A stretch of 64,000 nt of DNA from Agilicoccus flavus (GTDB lineage: Bacteria > Actinomycetota > Actinomycetes > Actinomycetales > Dermatophilaceae): NCBI RefSeq assembly GCF_014857905.1, contig NZ_JACYXE010000001.1, positions 310,001 through 374,000 on the forward strand, given 5' to 3'. A program made the position numbers and the translations under genes. The notes under the pieces were generated by a model that had not been told where the DNA came from, did not search any database, and saw only the letters and a program-made list of their open reading frames with translations. How positions within the stretch are numbered: position 1 is the first letter of the stretch; each line of letters starts with the position of its first letter. Shown here one piece after another: positions 42,889 through 51,796 of this stretch.

Positions 42889-43860
42889 TCAGACCGGCGG
42901 GGCGACGAAGACGCCCCGGTCGGGGTCGTTGAAGGACCGCTGCGCGACGAACTCGTTCATCGGGTTCGCCGTGCCCCACTGGTCGCTGACCATTGGGTCG
43001 GTGAAGTCGTAGAGGTGCGGGTGCCACGAGTCCTCGTCGAGCCGCTCGAGCTCGGTCGTGTACTCGATCGTGTTGCCGTGCGGGTCGAGGAAGTAGCTGA
43101 ACGTGTTGTTGCCCGCCATGTGCCGCCCCGGGCCCCACACCTTCTCGATCCCGCCGCGCAGGAGCCGGCCGGTGCCGCGCATGTACTCGTCGATGCCGCG
43201 CATCTCGAAGGAGGCGTGGTGCAGCGAGACGTGCGGGCCGCGGGCGACGGCGAAGCTGTGGTGCAGGAAGTTCGTGCGCAGGAACCACATCATCCGGCCC
43301 ATCCGCGGGTGCATGAGGGTGTCGGAGAGCGCGAAGCCGAGGTGGCGGCGGTAGAACGCGACGGTCTGCTCGGGGTTCGGGCTGTTGACGACGACGTGCG
43401 AGAGCTTGACCGGCACCGACTCGCCCTCCTCGAGCTTGCGATGCGCCCGGACCTCGACGTCGGCGGAGACCTCGACCGTGCGGCCGTCGTTGTCGAAGAA
43501 CCGCACGCCGTAGCCGCCGCCGGGGGTCTGCAGCGGGCCCGGGTCGCCGACGAGTCGCACGCCCTCGCGGCCGAGGCGCTCGGCGAGCGCGTCGACGTCG
43601 GCGGGAGTGGCCGCGCCGAAGGCGACGAGGTCGATGCGCTTCTCCTCGGCCCGGCGCAGCCGCACCGAGTACTGCTCCGGCGAGCCGGCCGCGGCGAGGA
43701 ACGCGATGCCGCCCTCGCTCACCTGCTCCTCCAGGCCCCACATGTCCGTGTAGAAGCGCAGCTGCTCGTCGTAGTCGGGCACGGCGAGATCGACATGGCG
43801 CAGGTGGGTGATGAGGCGCTCGTCGGGGGCGGTCTCGATGAGGTCGTCGTCGATCGTCAT
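42889..43860 (-). CDS. Extradiol ring-cleavage dioxygenase (VOC family)
   Basis: A 323-residue type I extradiol dioxygenase built of two glyoxalase-fold domains (residues about 15-130 and 150-290). The Fe(II) ligands are recognisable in the second domain: His of KLSHVVVNSPN, His of VSLHHASFEMRG, and Glu of PHGNTIEYTTELE. It would open a catechol-type ring next to the hydroxyls (meta cleavage). I chose ATG 43860 with AAGGA upstream; an ATG at 43881 is possible. It lies 36 bases upstream of the LysR gene on the same strand. Confidence 0.87.
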   Translation of the reverse strand: MTIDDDLIETAPDERLITHLRHVDLAVPDYDEQLRFYTDMWGLEEQVSEGGIAFLAAAGSPEQYSVRLRRAEEKRIDLVAFGAATPADVDALAERLGREGVRLVGDPGPLQTPGGGYGVRFFDNDGRTVEVSADVEVRAHRKLEEGESVPVKLSHVVVNSPNPEQTVAFYRRHLGFALSDTLMHPRMGRMMWFLRTNFLHHSFAVARGPHVSLHHASFEMRGIDEYMRGTGRLLRGGIEKVWGPGRHMAGNNTFSYFLDPHGNTIEYTTELERLDEDSWHPHLYDFTDPMVSDQWGTANPMNEFVAQRSFNDPDRGVFVAPPV

Positions 43861-44224
43861 GGAGTCTGTCGTCCTTCGCATCGGTGGGTCGTCGTCCACT
43901 CTGGGCGCCGCGGCCGGGGCGGGGAAGAGCGTCCGGGCGATGCGGGGTATCGACGCCGTGGATGCGTCGGACCTCGCCGCCCCCGCCACCCGTCGGGCCG
44001 CGCGGGGGCATCGCCGGGGCGGCCGCCGCTGCCGCCCCGGCCCGTCGGGGGCGCGAATCCCGTCGCGCGCCCGGCGGTCTCGCGGCTATCACTCGGGTGC
44101 ATACCTGGCAGCCGGGATCGTCGCTTCCCACCCCGGTCCTCGCCCGCGACCCTGATCCGAACGGCGCCCGCACCGGAGCGGGGGCCGGCGACGCGACGTC
44201 GCCCCGAGCCGAGCAGGAGCCATC
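43861..44224. other. Divergent regulatory region, no gene seen
   Basis: 364 bases between the dioxygenase (minus) and MFS transporter (plus) starts. No convincing ORF. It holds a LysR-like box at 43949-43963 and a weaker related sequence at 44085-44105 (ATC-N9-CAT within GCTATCACTCGGGTGCATAC), which would suit control of the transporter. Confidence 0.5.
43949..43963. promoter_or_regulatory. LysR-type box upstream of the extradiol dioxygenase
   Basis: ATCGACGCCGTGGAT fits ATC-N9-GAT and, with the preceding T, shares TATCGACGC and the spacing of GAT with the palindrome at 41794. It lies about 90-105 bases upstream of the dioxygenase start, a usual distance for a LysR recognition site. Confidence 0.5.
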
Positions 44225-45553
44225 ATGTCCGCTGCGTCACCCCCGGCCGCCTCCGCCGACCACGGGCCCGGCACGCCCGCGACGGGCCCGGTCGGCCCGA
44301 CCCGTCGGATCGACCCGATCGGCGCGGCCGAACCGGCCGGTCCGATCAATCCCCGCACGGGGCGCCCGGCCGGCCGGTTCGAGGGGGCGATCCTGCTCGC
44401 GTGCGCGTGCATGTCGGTGCTCGCCGCCGTGCTCATGGCGCCGAACCTGCCGCGCATCCAGGAGGCGTTCGCGACGACCCCGGGCGTCGAGATCCTCACC
44501 CCGATGGTCGTCACGCTGCCGGCGCTCATGGTCGGGCTCACGGCCCTCGTCGCCGGGCGCATCGTCGACCGGGTGGGGCGACAGCGGCTGCTCGTCGTCT
44601 CGCTCGTCCTCTACGCCGTCGCCGGCACGGCCCCGCTGTGGCTGCCGACGCTGCCCCTCGTCGTCGGCAGCCGCGTGCTCGTCGGCCTCTGCGAGGCGGC
44701 GATCATGACGTGCTGCACGACGCTGCTCGCCGACTACTTCCACGGCCACACACGCGAGCGCTACTTCGGCTACCAGGTCATGACGACGACGATCGCGGCG
44801 ACCGTGCTGTTCGGCCTCGGCGGAGCCCTCGGCGCCTCGAGCTGGCGGACCCCGTTCTGGCTGTACGCGGTCGCCGCCGTGCTCGCGGTCCTCTGCGCGG
44901 TGTTCCTCTTCAACCCGGCCCACACCGCCCGCCCCGAGGGCGATCTGACGCCGGTCCCGTGGCGCTCCCTGCTCGCGCCGATCGGCGTGACCTTCCTCGG
45001 CGGCCTCGTCTTCTACGTGCTCATCGTCGAGCTGTCGTACCGCCTCGTCGAGGTCGGCGTCACGTCGCCCGCGCAGATCGGCCTCTTCAGCGCGATCGCG
45101 TCGGTCGGGACCGCGGCCGGGTCGTTCACGTTCACCCGGATCGCCGGCCGGGGCCCGGCCGTGACGGTGCCGCTCGCGTTCGGCCTCTCCGGCGTCGGGC
45201 TCCTCGGGATGGGGCTCGCCCCCTCGCTCGCGCTCCTCGTCCCCGCCGCGGTCGTCACCGGCTTCGGCAACGGGCTGCTCCTGCCGTCGCTGCTCACGTG
45301 GGCGCTCACCCCGCTCACCGCCGAGCAGCACGGCCGCGGCACCGGGCTGTGGACGTCGGCGAGCTTCCTCGGCAACTTCGTCTGCCCGATCGTCGTCATC
45401 GCCCTCGGCGCGGCGCTCGGCGGCCTCGGCCCCGCGGTCGCCGCCGTCGGCCTCCTCGCGCTCGCGGTGGGCCTCGGGGTCCGGTGGGGCCGTCGCTCCC
45501 GCGCGGGCGCCGCGGCCGTCGACGCCGCCACCGCCCCCGGCGTGGCGCACTGA
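44225..45553 (+). CDS. MFS transporter, probably uptake for the catabolic pathway
   Basis: A 442-residue major facilitator protein with 12 predicted helices from about residue 53. The cytoplasmic loop GRIVDRVGRQRLLVV and the FHGHTRERYFGYQVMTTT segment are typical of the drug:H+ antiporter-like MFS_1 group. The polar N-terminus (~50 residues, Pro/Gly/Ala-rich) is unusual. AGGAG precedes the ATG. Divergent from the extradiol dioxygenase across a shared regulatory region, so it most likely moves the pathway substrate. Direction of transport cannot be told. Confidence 0.82.
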   Translation: MSAASPPAASADHGPGTPATGPVGPTRRIDPIGAAEPAGPINPRTGRPAGRFEGAILLACACMSVLAAVLMAPNLPRIQEAFATTPGVEILTPMVVTLPALMVGLTALVAGRIVDRVGRQRLLVVSLVLYAVAGTAPLWLPTLPLVVGSRVLVGLCEAAIMTCCTTLLADYFHGHTRERYFGYQVMTTTIAATVLFGLGGALGASSWRTPFWLYAVAAVLAVLCAVFLFNPAHTARPEGDLTPVPWRSLLAPIGVTFLGGLVFYVLIVELSYRLVEVGVTSPAQIGLFSAIASVGTAAGSFTFTRIAGRGPAVTVPLAFGLSGVGLLGMGLAPSLALLVPAAVVTGFGNGLLLPSLLTWALTPLTAEQHGRGTGLWTSASFLGNFVCPIVVIALGAALGGLGPAVAAVGLLALAVGLGVRWGRRSRAGAAAVDAATAPGVAH

Positions 45554-45570
45554 CACGTTCCGGGAAGCCA

Positions 45571-45595
45571 GGGGCCGTGAGCCGCGCACGGCCCC
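45571..45595. terminator. Bidirectional terminator hairpin
   Basis: GGGGCCGTG and CACGGCCCC (9 bp, perfect) around a 7-base loop in the gap between the converging MFS and AbiEi genes. Confidence 0.65.
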
Positions 45596-45627
45596 GCTGT
45601 CGAACGCCAATCCGCGTAGCCCCGTCG

Positions 45628-46284
45628 TCACACATGCGCCCAGCCCTCCGGCACGACGCCGGCACGTTCGAAGAGATCCCTGGCCAATGCTGCGGCACTT
45701 CCGGTGCGGTGGGTGGCGGCGGTCGAGAGATGTCGCACGAGTCGGTCTGGGGCCAAAAGCTTGTCGGCTCGGACCGCATCTCGGAGCGCGTCGGCCACGA
45801 GAGACAGATCGGTTCCGATGTCGATCAGGTCGACGATGGTGCGTTCAACTGTCAACGTGGGGAGGCCATCGACCGGGAGCACCTCCTCTGGGCACAGATC
45901 GCGGATGCGCAGGCGGACCCCCGCCAGTCGCGTTCCCTTCCGGCGCGGGACGACGAAATCCAGGCCATCGAGGGAGAAGTCACCGATGCCGTGCACGACG
46001 GCTGCGGTGGAGCCGGCAGCGACGACAGGCGCGACGCCGGAAGTGGAACGGGTTTCCTGTGCCCCGCCCAACGCCAGCCACGTCGCGTAGACCGCCTCGA
46101 GGACGTGTGGTGGCGCCCCGGAGATCCGGTAGACGCCCTGGGCGACGCGTTCGAGCGCCCCTGCCCTGGCCATCCGGGAGAGCTGCTTGCGGGACACCCC
46201 GACGCTCTCGGCCTGAGCCGTGCTGACCAGGCCCCAGCGTTGTTCGGCAATCAATCCCAGCCGGACGAGGGTCGCATCAGCCAT
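45628..46284 (-). CDS. AbiEi-type antitoxin / transcriptional regulator, orphan
   Basis: A 218-residue protein with an N-terminal winged helix-turn-helix (residues about 5-60: GLVSTAQAESVGVSRKQLSR and ARAGALERVAQGVYRIS) and a C-terminal AbiEi-like domain. The pattern matches type IV antitoxins that normally precede an AbiEii nucleotidyltransferase toxin. No toxin gene is adjacent: the next gene on the same strand converges or encodes a GNAT protein. The ATG at 46284 is only 7 bases from a TACTAT -10 box, suggesting a leaderless mRNA. It may act as a stand-alone repressor. Confidence 0.7.
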   Translation of the reverse strand: MADATLVRLGLIAEQRWGLVSTAQAESVGVSRKQLSRMARAGALERVAQGVYRISGAPPHVLEAVYATWLALGGAQETRSTSGVAPVVAAGSTAAVVHGIGDFSLDGLDFVVPRRKGTRLAGVRLRIRDLCPEEVLPVDGLPTLTVERTIVDLIDIGTDLSLVADALRDAVRADKLLAPDRLVRHLSTAATHRTGSAAALARDLFERAGVVPEGWAHV

Positions 46285-46291
46285 AGCAACT

Positions 46292-46297
46292 ATAGTA
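46292..46297 (-). promoter_or_regulatory. Leaderless-type -10 element of the AbiEi gene
   Basis: On the minus strand TACTAT lies 7 bases before the ATG, inside the palindrome ACTATAGT and an AT-rich patch unlike the surroundings. This spacing would put transcription start at the initiation codon. No ribosome site is seen. Confidence 0.45.
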
Positions 46298-46323
46298 CCC
46301 AATATCGGCCACAAATGTTGTCG

Positions 46324-48053
46324 TCAGGTCAGCGTCGGTGCCCCCACTTCTGCGCGGCCCGTGTCGTCGGCGGCGAGCAACTCGAAGTAGCGGCCGTCGG
46401 AGAGCGACCCGTCGGCGCGGGCGTAGGCCTGGTGGTCGTGGCCCCATTCGCTGAACCCCGCGGCCAGCAAGATCCGGTGGGAGCCGACGTTCTCGGCGTC
46501 GGTGCCGGCGTGCAGCCGGTGCAGCCCGAGCCCGCCGTCGGCGACGGGAGTGAAGGCGAACTCGATCACCGCGGTCAGCGCCTCGCCGACGTAGCCGTGC
46601 CCGCGGTGCGGGACATACAGCCAATAGCCGACCTCAGCGGAACCAGGCGCGTCCTTGCCGATCTGGAAGACCTGGATCATGCCGAGCGGGGCGTCGGTGG
46701 CCCGATCGGCGAGGCACCACAGGTAGTCGCCGGCGTCGATCAAGGCACCTCGCCGGGCGAGCCAGTCGGCGAAGGTGCGGGCCGTCGGCTGCACGCCGGC
46801 GGGCATGAAGCGCAGGGAGTCCCGGTCGAGCTCGTAGTCGAGCGGCGGCGCGTCGTCGGGTCGCCACGGCCGCAACCGGAGGCGCTCGGTCTCGAGGACG
46901 GGGATGTCGGCCGGCTCGACGGCCTGGGAGACCCGGTCGTCGGTGGCGAGCAGCTCGAACGAGATCGCCCCGGTGGCCGGGCGATCGTCGTGGGCGATGG
47001 CGGCGCGCTCACGGGAGACCTCGCGGAACCCGGCCCGGCGCAGCGCGCGCTGGGACGCACGGTTCTGCTCGTCGGTGCCGGCGTAGAGCCGGTGCAGGCC
47101 GAGTCCACCGGCGAGGCCTGCGTCGCCGTCGCGCGGGGCGAAGGCGTGGGGGACGAGGAGGTCGAGCGCGTCGGCGATGACTCCGCGCCCGCGGGCTTCG
47201 CGGTGCAGCCAGGAGCCGAGCCAACCGGTGCCGCGGGTGAACGCCTCGTCGAGCCTGCTCACCTGCACGCTGCCGAGGGGCTCGTCGCTCTCGACGTCGG
47301 CGATGCACCATTCGACGAAGGCGCCGGCGGACATGCCTTGCTCCCGGTCGGCGCGCCACCGCGCGAAGGTCTCGGGACCGGGCGGGGCGGCGCCGTGGAA
47401 CTGCTGCGCCACCTCGTCGGGCCCCTCGGCCGGGGCGTCGTCCACGCGCCACGGGCGGAGTCGGATCCGCTCGCCCAGCAGGAGCTTCGGCTCCCACCAC
47501 GGGTGCCGCGGGGTCATCGGCTCGCCGCGCAGCGTCGCGACCCGCTCGTCGGCGAGACGGCCCTCGGTGTCGACGTGCATCATGCGGCGGGTGCCGTCGA
47601 GCTGGAATCCCAAGGCCCAGGCGACCCGCCACGAGGCAAGGTCGTCGGCCCGAGACCGCCAGAGCACGACGTCGAGACGCGCATCGTCCGTGTCGAACAC
47701 GTGCGTCAGGGCGAGCCGGGCCGCGCGCGTCGCGATTCCGCGGCCCCGCACGTCCGGGTGGAGCCCGAAGCCGAGCTCGTCGCGCCCGCCGGGATCGGCC
47801 CGGATGCCCACCGATCCCGCGAACCGCCCGTCAACCTCGACGGCCCACTCCCGGCGCTGCCCGCTCGTCCACCCCTCCCGCACGGCGTCGAGCCGCGCGC
47901 GGGCCTCGGCCTGCCCGTAGGGGTGGGCAGGCGGATGCCGAGCCGGGCCCGCGAGTCGTTCGCGAACTCGATCATCCGAGGGATGTCGCCCTCGGCGTGC
48001 GCGCGCAGGGTGACGGTGCCGTCGTGGAGTGCGGGGACGACCGGTGGCGTCAT
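46324..48053 (-). pseudogene. Triple-domain GNAT acetyltransferase, frameshifted near 47923
   Basis: About 576 residues in total once a missing base is restored. Three RimJ/RimL-like GNAT domains are in tandem: residues about 5-180 (start VTLRAHAEGDIPRMIEFAND), 190-375 (LLGERIRLRPWRVDDAP, GTGWLGSWLHREARGRGV) and 395-565 (LETERLRLRPWRPDDAPP, EVGYWLYVPHRGHGYVGEAL). The start is ATG 48053; after RLGIRLP the frame shifts where HPYGQAEARARLD should follow, explained by CCCC reading as CCC. GNAT enzymes acetylate amines with acetyl-CoA; targets unknown. Probably intact in the organism. Confidence 0.75.
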
Positions 48054-48099
48054 CCCCCCAGCCAAGCAACGCTCGGGCGCCGGAGCAACCGAGAAGTGC

Positions 48100-49305
48100 T
48101 CAGCCCCAGAGGCGGTCGGTGGCGCGGCGGGCTCCCTCGCCGAGGGCCTCGAGCTTCGCCCACGCGATCTGCGGGTGGACTCGACCGCCGAGGCCGCAGT
48201 CGGTCGTGGCGATGACGTTCTCCTTGCCGACGAGGTTCGCGAACCGCTCGATGCGGTCCGCGACGAGGTCGGGGTGCTCGACGACGTTCGTCGCGTGCGA
48301 CACGACCCCGGGCGCGATGCGCATGCCGTCGGGCAGCTTCGTCGTCTCCCACAGGCGCCACTCGTGCTCGTGGCGCACGTTGCCGGCCTCGAAGACGACG
48401 GTGCCGACGTTGGCCTTGAGCACGACGTCGACGATGTCGGCGAAGGGGATGTCGGTCGTGTGCGGGCCGTGCCAGCTCCCCCAGCACACGTGCATGCGGA
48501 TGCGCTCGCGCGGGAGGTCGCGCAGGGCGTGGTTCGTCGCCTCGATCCGCAGCTCGATGTACTTCCGGTAGTCCTCGAGCGCCGGCTCGGGGTTGATCTG
48601 GTCCCAGCTCTCGGCGAGCGAGGGGTCGTCGAGCTGCACGATGAGGCCGGCGTCGAGGATCGCCTGGTACTCCTCGCGCATCGCGTCGGCGCAGGCGAAG
48701 AGCAGCTCCTCCTCGGTCTGGTAGTACTCGTTCGTGATCCGGGCGCACGAGCCCGGCGACAGCGCCGCGACGAACCCTTGCTCGACCCCGTTGCGCTCCA
48801 GCGCGTTCCGCAGGTGCGCGGTGTCGCGGCCGACGTCGGCCTGGCCGGTGTAGGTCAGCGGGCCGGCGACGACCGGCTGCGTGGTGGCCGCGCGGTGGGC
48901 GAGGACGCCCGAGGTGGGCTCCTCGTACGCCTCCCGGAACCGCTCGCGGTCGCGGCGGTCGCTGAACGACGTGAGCACGATGTTCCCCGGGCTCGACCGC
49001 TTCTTCTCGGTGTCGGCCCAGCGGTCGTAATCGCTCTCGCGCAGTCCCCCGAGGCGTCCGAAGGAGTAGTTCCACCAGGCGCCGTAGTCGACCGGCCCGG
49101 TCATCGTGTGCCCGTACTCGCCGTCGTTGGGGATGGTGATGCCGGCCGCCTTCTGCTTGGCGACGACGTCGACGACCGCCTCCTCGAGCAGGCGGTCGAG
49201 CTCGCCCTGGTCGCGGCCCTGGGCGCGCGCCTCGTTGGCGGCGAGGATCTCGGGGGTGCGCGGCAGCGACCCCGCGTGGGTGGTCTCGATTCGGTCGACG
49301 GACAT
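48100..49305 (-). CDS. Cobalamin-independent methionine synthase-like (MetE C-terminal domain) protein
   Basis: A 401-residue stand-alone MetE catalytic-domain protein. The zinc site is recognisable: HVCWGSWHGPHTTD (His-x-Cys), FEAGNVRHEHEW (Glu) and ATTDCGLGGR (Cys). It lacks the N-terminal half of classic MetE (about 750 residues), like core-MetE proteins that use other methyl donors. AGGGAG precedes the ATG at 49305. It lies near the catabolic island but in no operon with it; a role in methyl transfer from demethylated substrates is possible but unproven. Confidence 0.8.
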   Translation of the reverse strand: MSVDRIETTHAGSLPRTPEILAANEARAQGRDQGELDRLLEEAVVDVVAKQKAAGITIPNDGEYGHTMTGPVDYGAWWNYSFGRLGGLRESDYDRWADTEKKRSSPGNIVLTSFSDRRDRERFREAYEEPTSGVLAHRAATTQPVVAGPLTYTGQADVGRDTAHLRNALERNGVEQGFVAALSPGSCARITNEYYQTEEELLFACADAMREEYQAILDAGLIVQLDDPSLAESWDQINPEPALEDYRKYIELRIEATNHALRDLPRERIRMHVCWGSWHGPHTTDIPFADIVDVVLKANVGTVVFEAGNVRHEHEWRLWETTKLPDGMRIAPGVVSHATNVVEHPDLVADRIERFANLVGKENVIATTDCGLGGRVHPQIAWAKLEALGEGARRATDRLWG

Positions 49306-49379
49306 CGGAGCTCCCTGCTGTGGACGGTGGGATGCGAGCCTAACGGCCGTCGATCCCCGCGCCGGGCGGCGGGTGGCGT

Positions 49380-50053
49380 TCAGGCCATCGCCCCGATGGC
49401 GACGGCGAGGATGACGGTGTTGAACAGGAACGAGATGACGGCGTGCCCCGTCACCGTCCTTCGCATCGTCGTCTTCCGCACGTCGACGTCGGTGGTGCCG
49501 AACGTCGTCGAGACCGCGAACGAGAAGTACAGGTAGTCCGCCCAGGCCGCGTCCTTGTCGCCCGGGAAGGAGAGCTGCACGCCGGGCTCGCGCTGGTCGC
49601 GGCACAGGTACTCGACCGCGTACGTGAGGGTGACCGCGAGCCACGACGACACGAGGAGCATCGCGACGACGACCACCGCGAAGCCCGTGGGCAGGCGCAG
49701 ATCCGTCCAGAACGTCGCGGACAGGCCGGCGAGCACGGCCACGAGCGCGAACCCCGACACACCGTCGCCAGACCCGCGCCCGGCTGGGTGCCGAGCAGCC
49801 AGCGCCCGATCCGGGTCCCCGGCCGGGTCGAGGCCGCCCACGTCCGGCACTCGTGGTCGGGCACCCGCGCGGAGACGAGGAACGTGAGGGCCACGTACGC
49901 CGCGAGGTAGGCCGCGAGCAGGACCATCACGTGGCCGAGAAAGCCGGCCTCGGGCGGGACCCCCCACGCCCACGTCAGGGCCGTCGCGGCGGCCACCCCG
50001 GCCGCCGCCGACACCCGCCGACGCTCCGGCATCCACCAGCTCGCTCGCGACAC
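49380..50053 (-). pseudogene. DUF1345 family membrane protein, frameshifted near 49775
   Basis: About 224 residues if one base is restored. The N-terminal part (GTG at 50053 after GGGAG, then ASWWMPERRRVSAAAG and two helices) is in one frame to LLGTQPGAG; the rest (GDGVSGFALVAVLAGLSATF and three more helices, with YLYFSFAVSTTFGTTDVDV) is in another. The second part carries the family's typical DYLYFSF..T.GMSD-like segment. Length and helix number then match DUF1345. Function unknown. A sequencing error is the simplest explanation. Confidence 0.75.
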
Positions 50054-50172
50054 GACCACTCCCTCGGTCCGACACCGGGACGCCTCCACCGTAGGGGGCT
50101 GTCGCGGTCCCGTTCCAGGGGCGTCCCAGGAGCTCTGACCCGGACGCCGGCCGCCCCGCCCGACGGCGGGCC

Positions 50173-50511
50173 TCAGCAGCCCGGGGAGTCCAGGCCGGAG
50201 GTGAGCTCGGCGGTGACGACGCGCAGGAGCCGCTGCAGTCGCTCGTCGAGGTCGGTGCCCAGCTCCCACACGGCGTCCTCGTTGACGACCGGAGGCGTCA
50301 CCGCGTCGGGGTCGCCGGCGTGCACCGTCGCGGTGTACCGGGGCCCCGCGCCGCGGCTGAACGCGTCGAGTTCGTGGAACCGTTCGATCGTGCTCGACAG
50401 GTGGGCGATGAGCGTGTCGAGGGCGTCGACGTCGGCGCGGGCCTGTTCGTAGCGGGTCTGGGCCGCCTCGATCTCGCGGCGGGCGTGGGCGAGTTCCGTG
50501 TTCGTCGTCAT
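50173..50511 (-). CDS. Hypothetical coiled-coil protein
   Basis: A 112-residue protein whose first ~60 residues form a probable coiled coil (AHARREIEAAQTRYEQARAD, ALDTLIAHLSSTIERFHELD), followed by a short beta-like stretch and a second helix (DLDERLQRLLRVVTAEL). No family recognised. The ATG at 50511 or 50517 may be used. Protein-like composition and heptad pattern support it as real. Confidence 0.6.
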   Translation of the reverse strand: MTTNTELAHARREIEAAQTRYEQARADVDALDTLIAHLSSTIERFHELDAFSRGAGPRYTATVHAGDPDAVTPPVVNEDAVWELGTDLDERLQRLLRVVTAELTSGLDSPGC

Positions 50512-50575
50512 GACCATGAGGCTAGGAACGCCGCCTCACACCCGGCTCACACCGTGCCCTCGCGGCGCTCACACC

Positions 50576-51796
50576 TCAGCGGAACGCCGGCAGACCGGTG
50601 ATGGCCTGCCCGATGACGAGCTGGTGGACGTCGTCGGTGCCCTCGTAGGTGCGGACGCTCTCGAGGTTGTTCGCGTGCCGCATCGGGGGGTAGTCGAGCA
50701 CGACGCCGTTGCCGCCGAGCATCTCCCGGGCGGCGCGGCAGATCTCGATCGCCTCGCGCACGTTGTTGAGCTTGCCGAACGAGATCTGGGCCGGCACGAG
50801 CGTCCCCTCGTCCTTGCGCCGCCCGAGCTGGAGCGCGACGAGGAGCCCCTTGCCGATCTCGAGCGCCATGTCGGCGAGCTTGCGCTGGGTGAGCTGGTAC
50901 CCGGCGAGCGGCCGCTCGAACTGCTGCCGGACGAGGCTGTAGCGCAGGGCCGTCTCGTACGAGTCGCGGGCGGCGCCCATGACGCCCCAGATGATCCCGT
51001 ACCGGGCCTCGTTGAGGCACGAGAAGGGCCCCGACAGGCCCCGGGCCTGCGGCAGCATCGCGTCGGCGGGCAGCCGCACGCCGTCGAGGCGGACGTCGCA
51101 CTGGATGGACGCGCGCATCGAGAGCTTCGGCGCGATGGGGGTCGCGCTGAACCCGGGGGTGTTCGTCGGGACGACGAACCCGCGGATGCCGTCGTCCGTG
51201 GCCGCCCAAACGACGGCGACCTGCGCGACCGACGCCAGGCCGATCCACCGCTTGCTCCCCTCCAGCACCCAGTCGTCTCCGTCGCGCCGGGCGAAGGTGC
51301 GCATCGCGCTCGGGTCGGATCCCGCGGTGGGCTCGGTCAGTCCGAAACAGCCGATGGCGCGCCCGGCGGCGAGGTCGGGCAGCCAGCGCTGCTTCTGCTC
51401 CTCCGAGCCGTGCTTGTGGATGGCGCTCATCGCGAGCGACCCCTGGACGCTGACGAACGTGCGCAGGCCCGAGTCGCCCGCCTCGACCTCGAGGTTGGCG
51501 AGCCCGTACTCGACGGCGCTGCGGCCGGGGCAGCCGTAGCCGGACAGGTGCATGCCGAGCAGCCCCGCCTCACCCATGAGCGGGACGATCTCGAGCGGGA
51601 AGCGGGCGTCCTCGTACCAGTCGGCGATGTTCGGGCGGATCTGCTCGTCGACGAACGTCCGCACCCGGTCGCGGGTGGCGAGCTCCTCCGCCGAGAACGA
51701 CGCGTCCAGGCCCAGGTAGTCGGTGGCGAGCGCCGGCAGCTCGACGGCGCGCAGCGCCTCCGGGGTCAGCTCCGCGGGGATCAGGGACGCGGTCAT
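50576..51796 (-). CDS. Acyl-CoA dehydrogenase, glutaryl-CoA dehydrogenase-like
   Basis: A 406-residue FAD-dependent acyl-CoA dehydrogenase. Segments GLRTFVSVQGSLAM, GSEEQKQRWLPDLAAG and GCFGLTEPTAGSDPSAM are close to glutaryl-CoA dehydrogenase, including the Arg before the SVQ motif that binds the substrate's distal carboxylate. The catalytic base is the Glu in RTYEGTDDVHQL. It would convert glutaryl-CoA to crotonyl-CoA with CO2 release, as in degradation of lysine or aromatic acids. GAGGAGG precedes the ATG at 51796. No adjacent electron-transfer genes. Confidence 0.85.
   Translation of the reverse strand: MTASLIPAELTPEALRAVELPALATDYLGLDASFSAEELATRDRVRTFVDEQIRPNIADWYEDARFPLEIVPLMGEAGLLGMHLSGYGCPGRSAVEYGLANLEVEAGDSGLRTFVSVQGSLAMSAIHKHGSEEQKQRWLPDLAAGRAIGCFGLTEPTAGSDPSAMRTFARRDGDDWVLEGSKRWIGLASVAQVAVVWAATDDGIRGFVVPTNTPGFSATPIAPKLSMRASIQCDVRLDGVRLPADAMLPQARGLSGPFSCLNEARYGIIWGVMGAARDSYETALRYSLVRQQFERPLAGYQLTQRKLADMALEIGKGLLVALQLGRRKDEGTLVPAQISFGKLNNVREAIEICRAAREMLGGNGVVLDYPPMRHANNLESVRTYEGTDDVHQLVIGQAITGLPAFR

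Noticed and set aside
40390-49536. A continuous plus-strand open frame of about 3,050 codons.
   Set aside because: It runs antisense through at least seven well-supported minus-strand genes and has shadow-frame composition (His, Arg, Asp, Gly-rich with no domains). Long antisense frames are expected at 72% GC.
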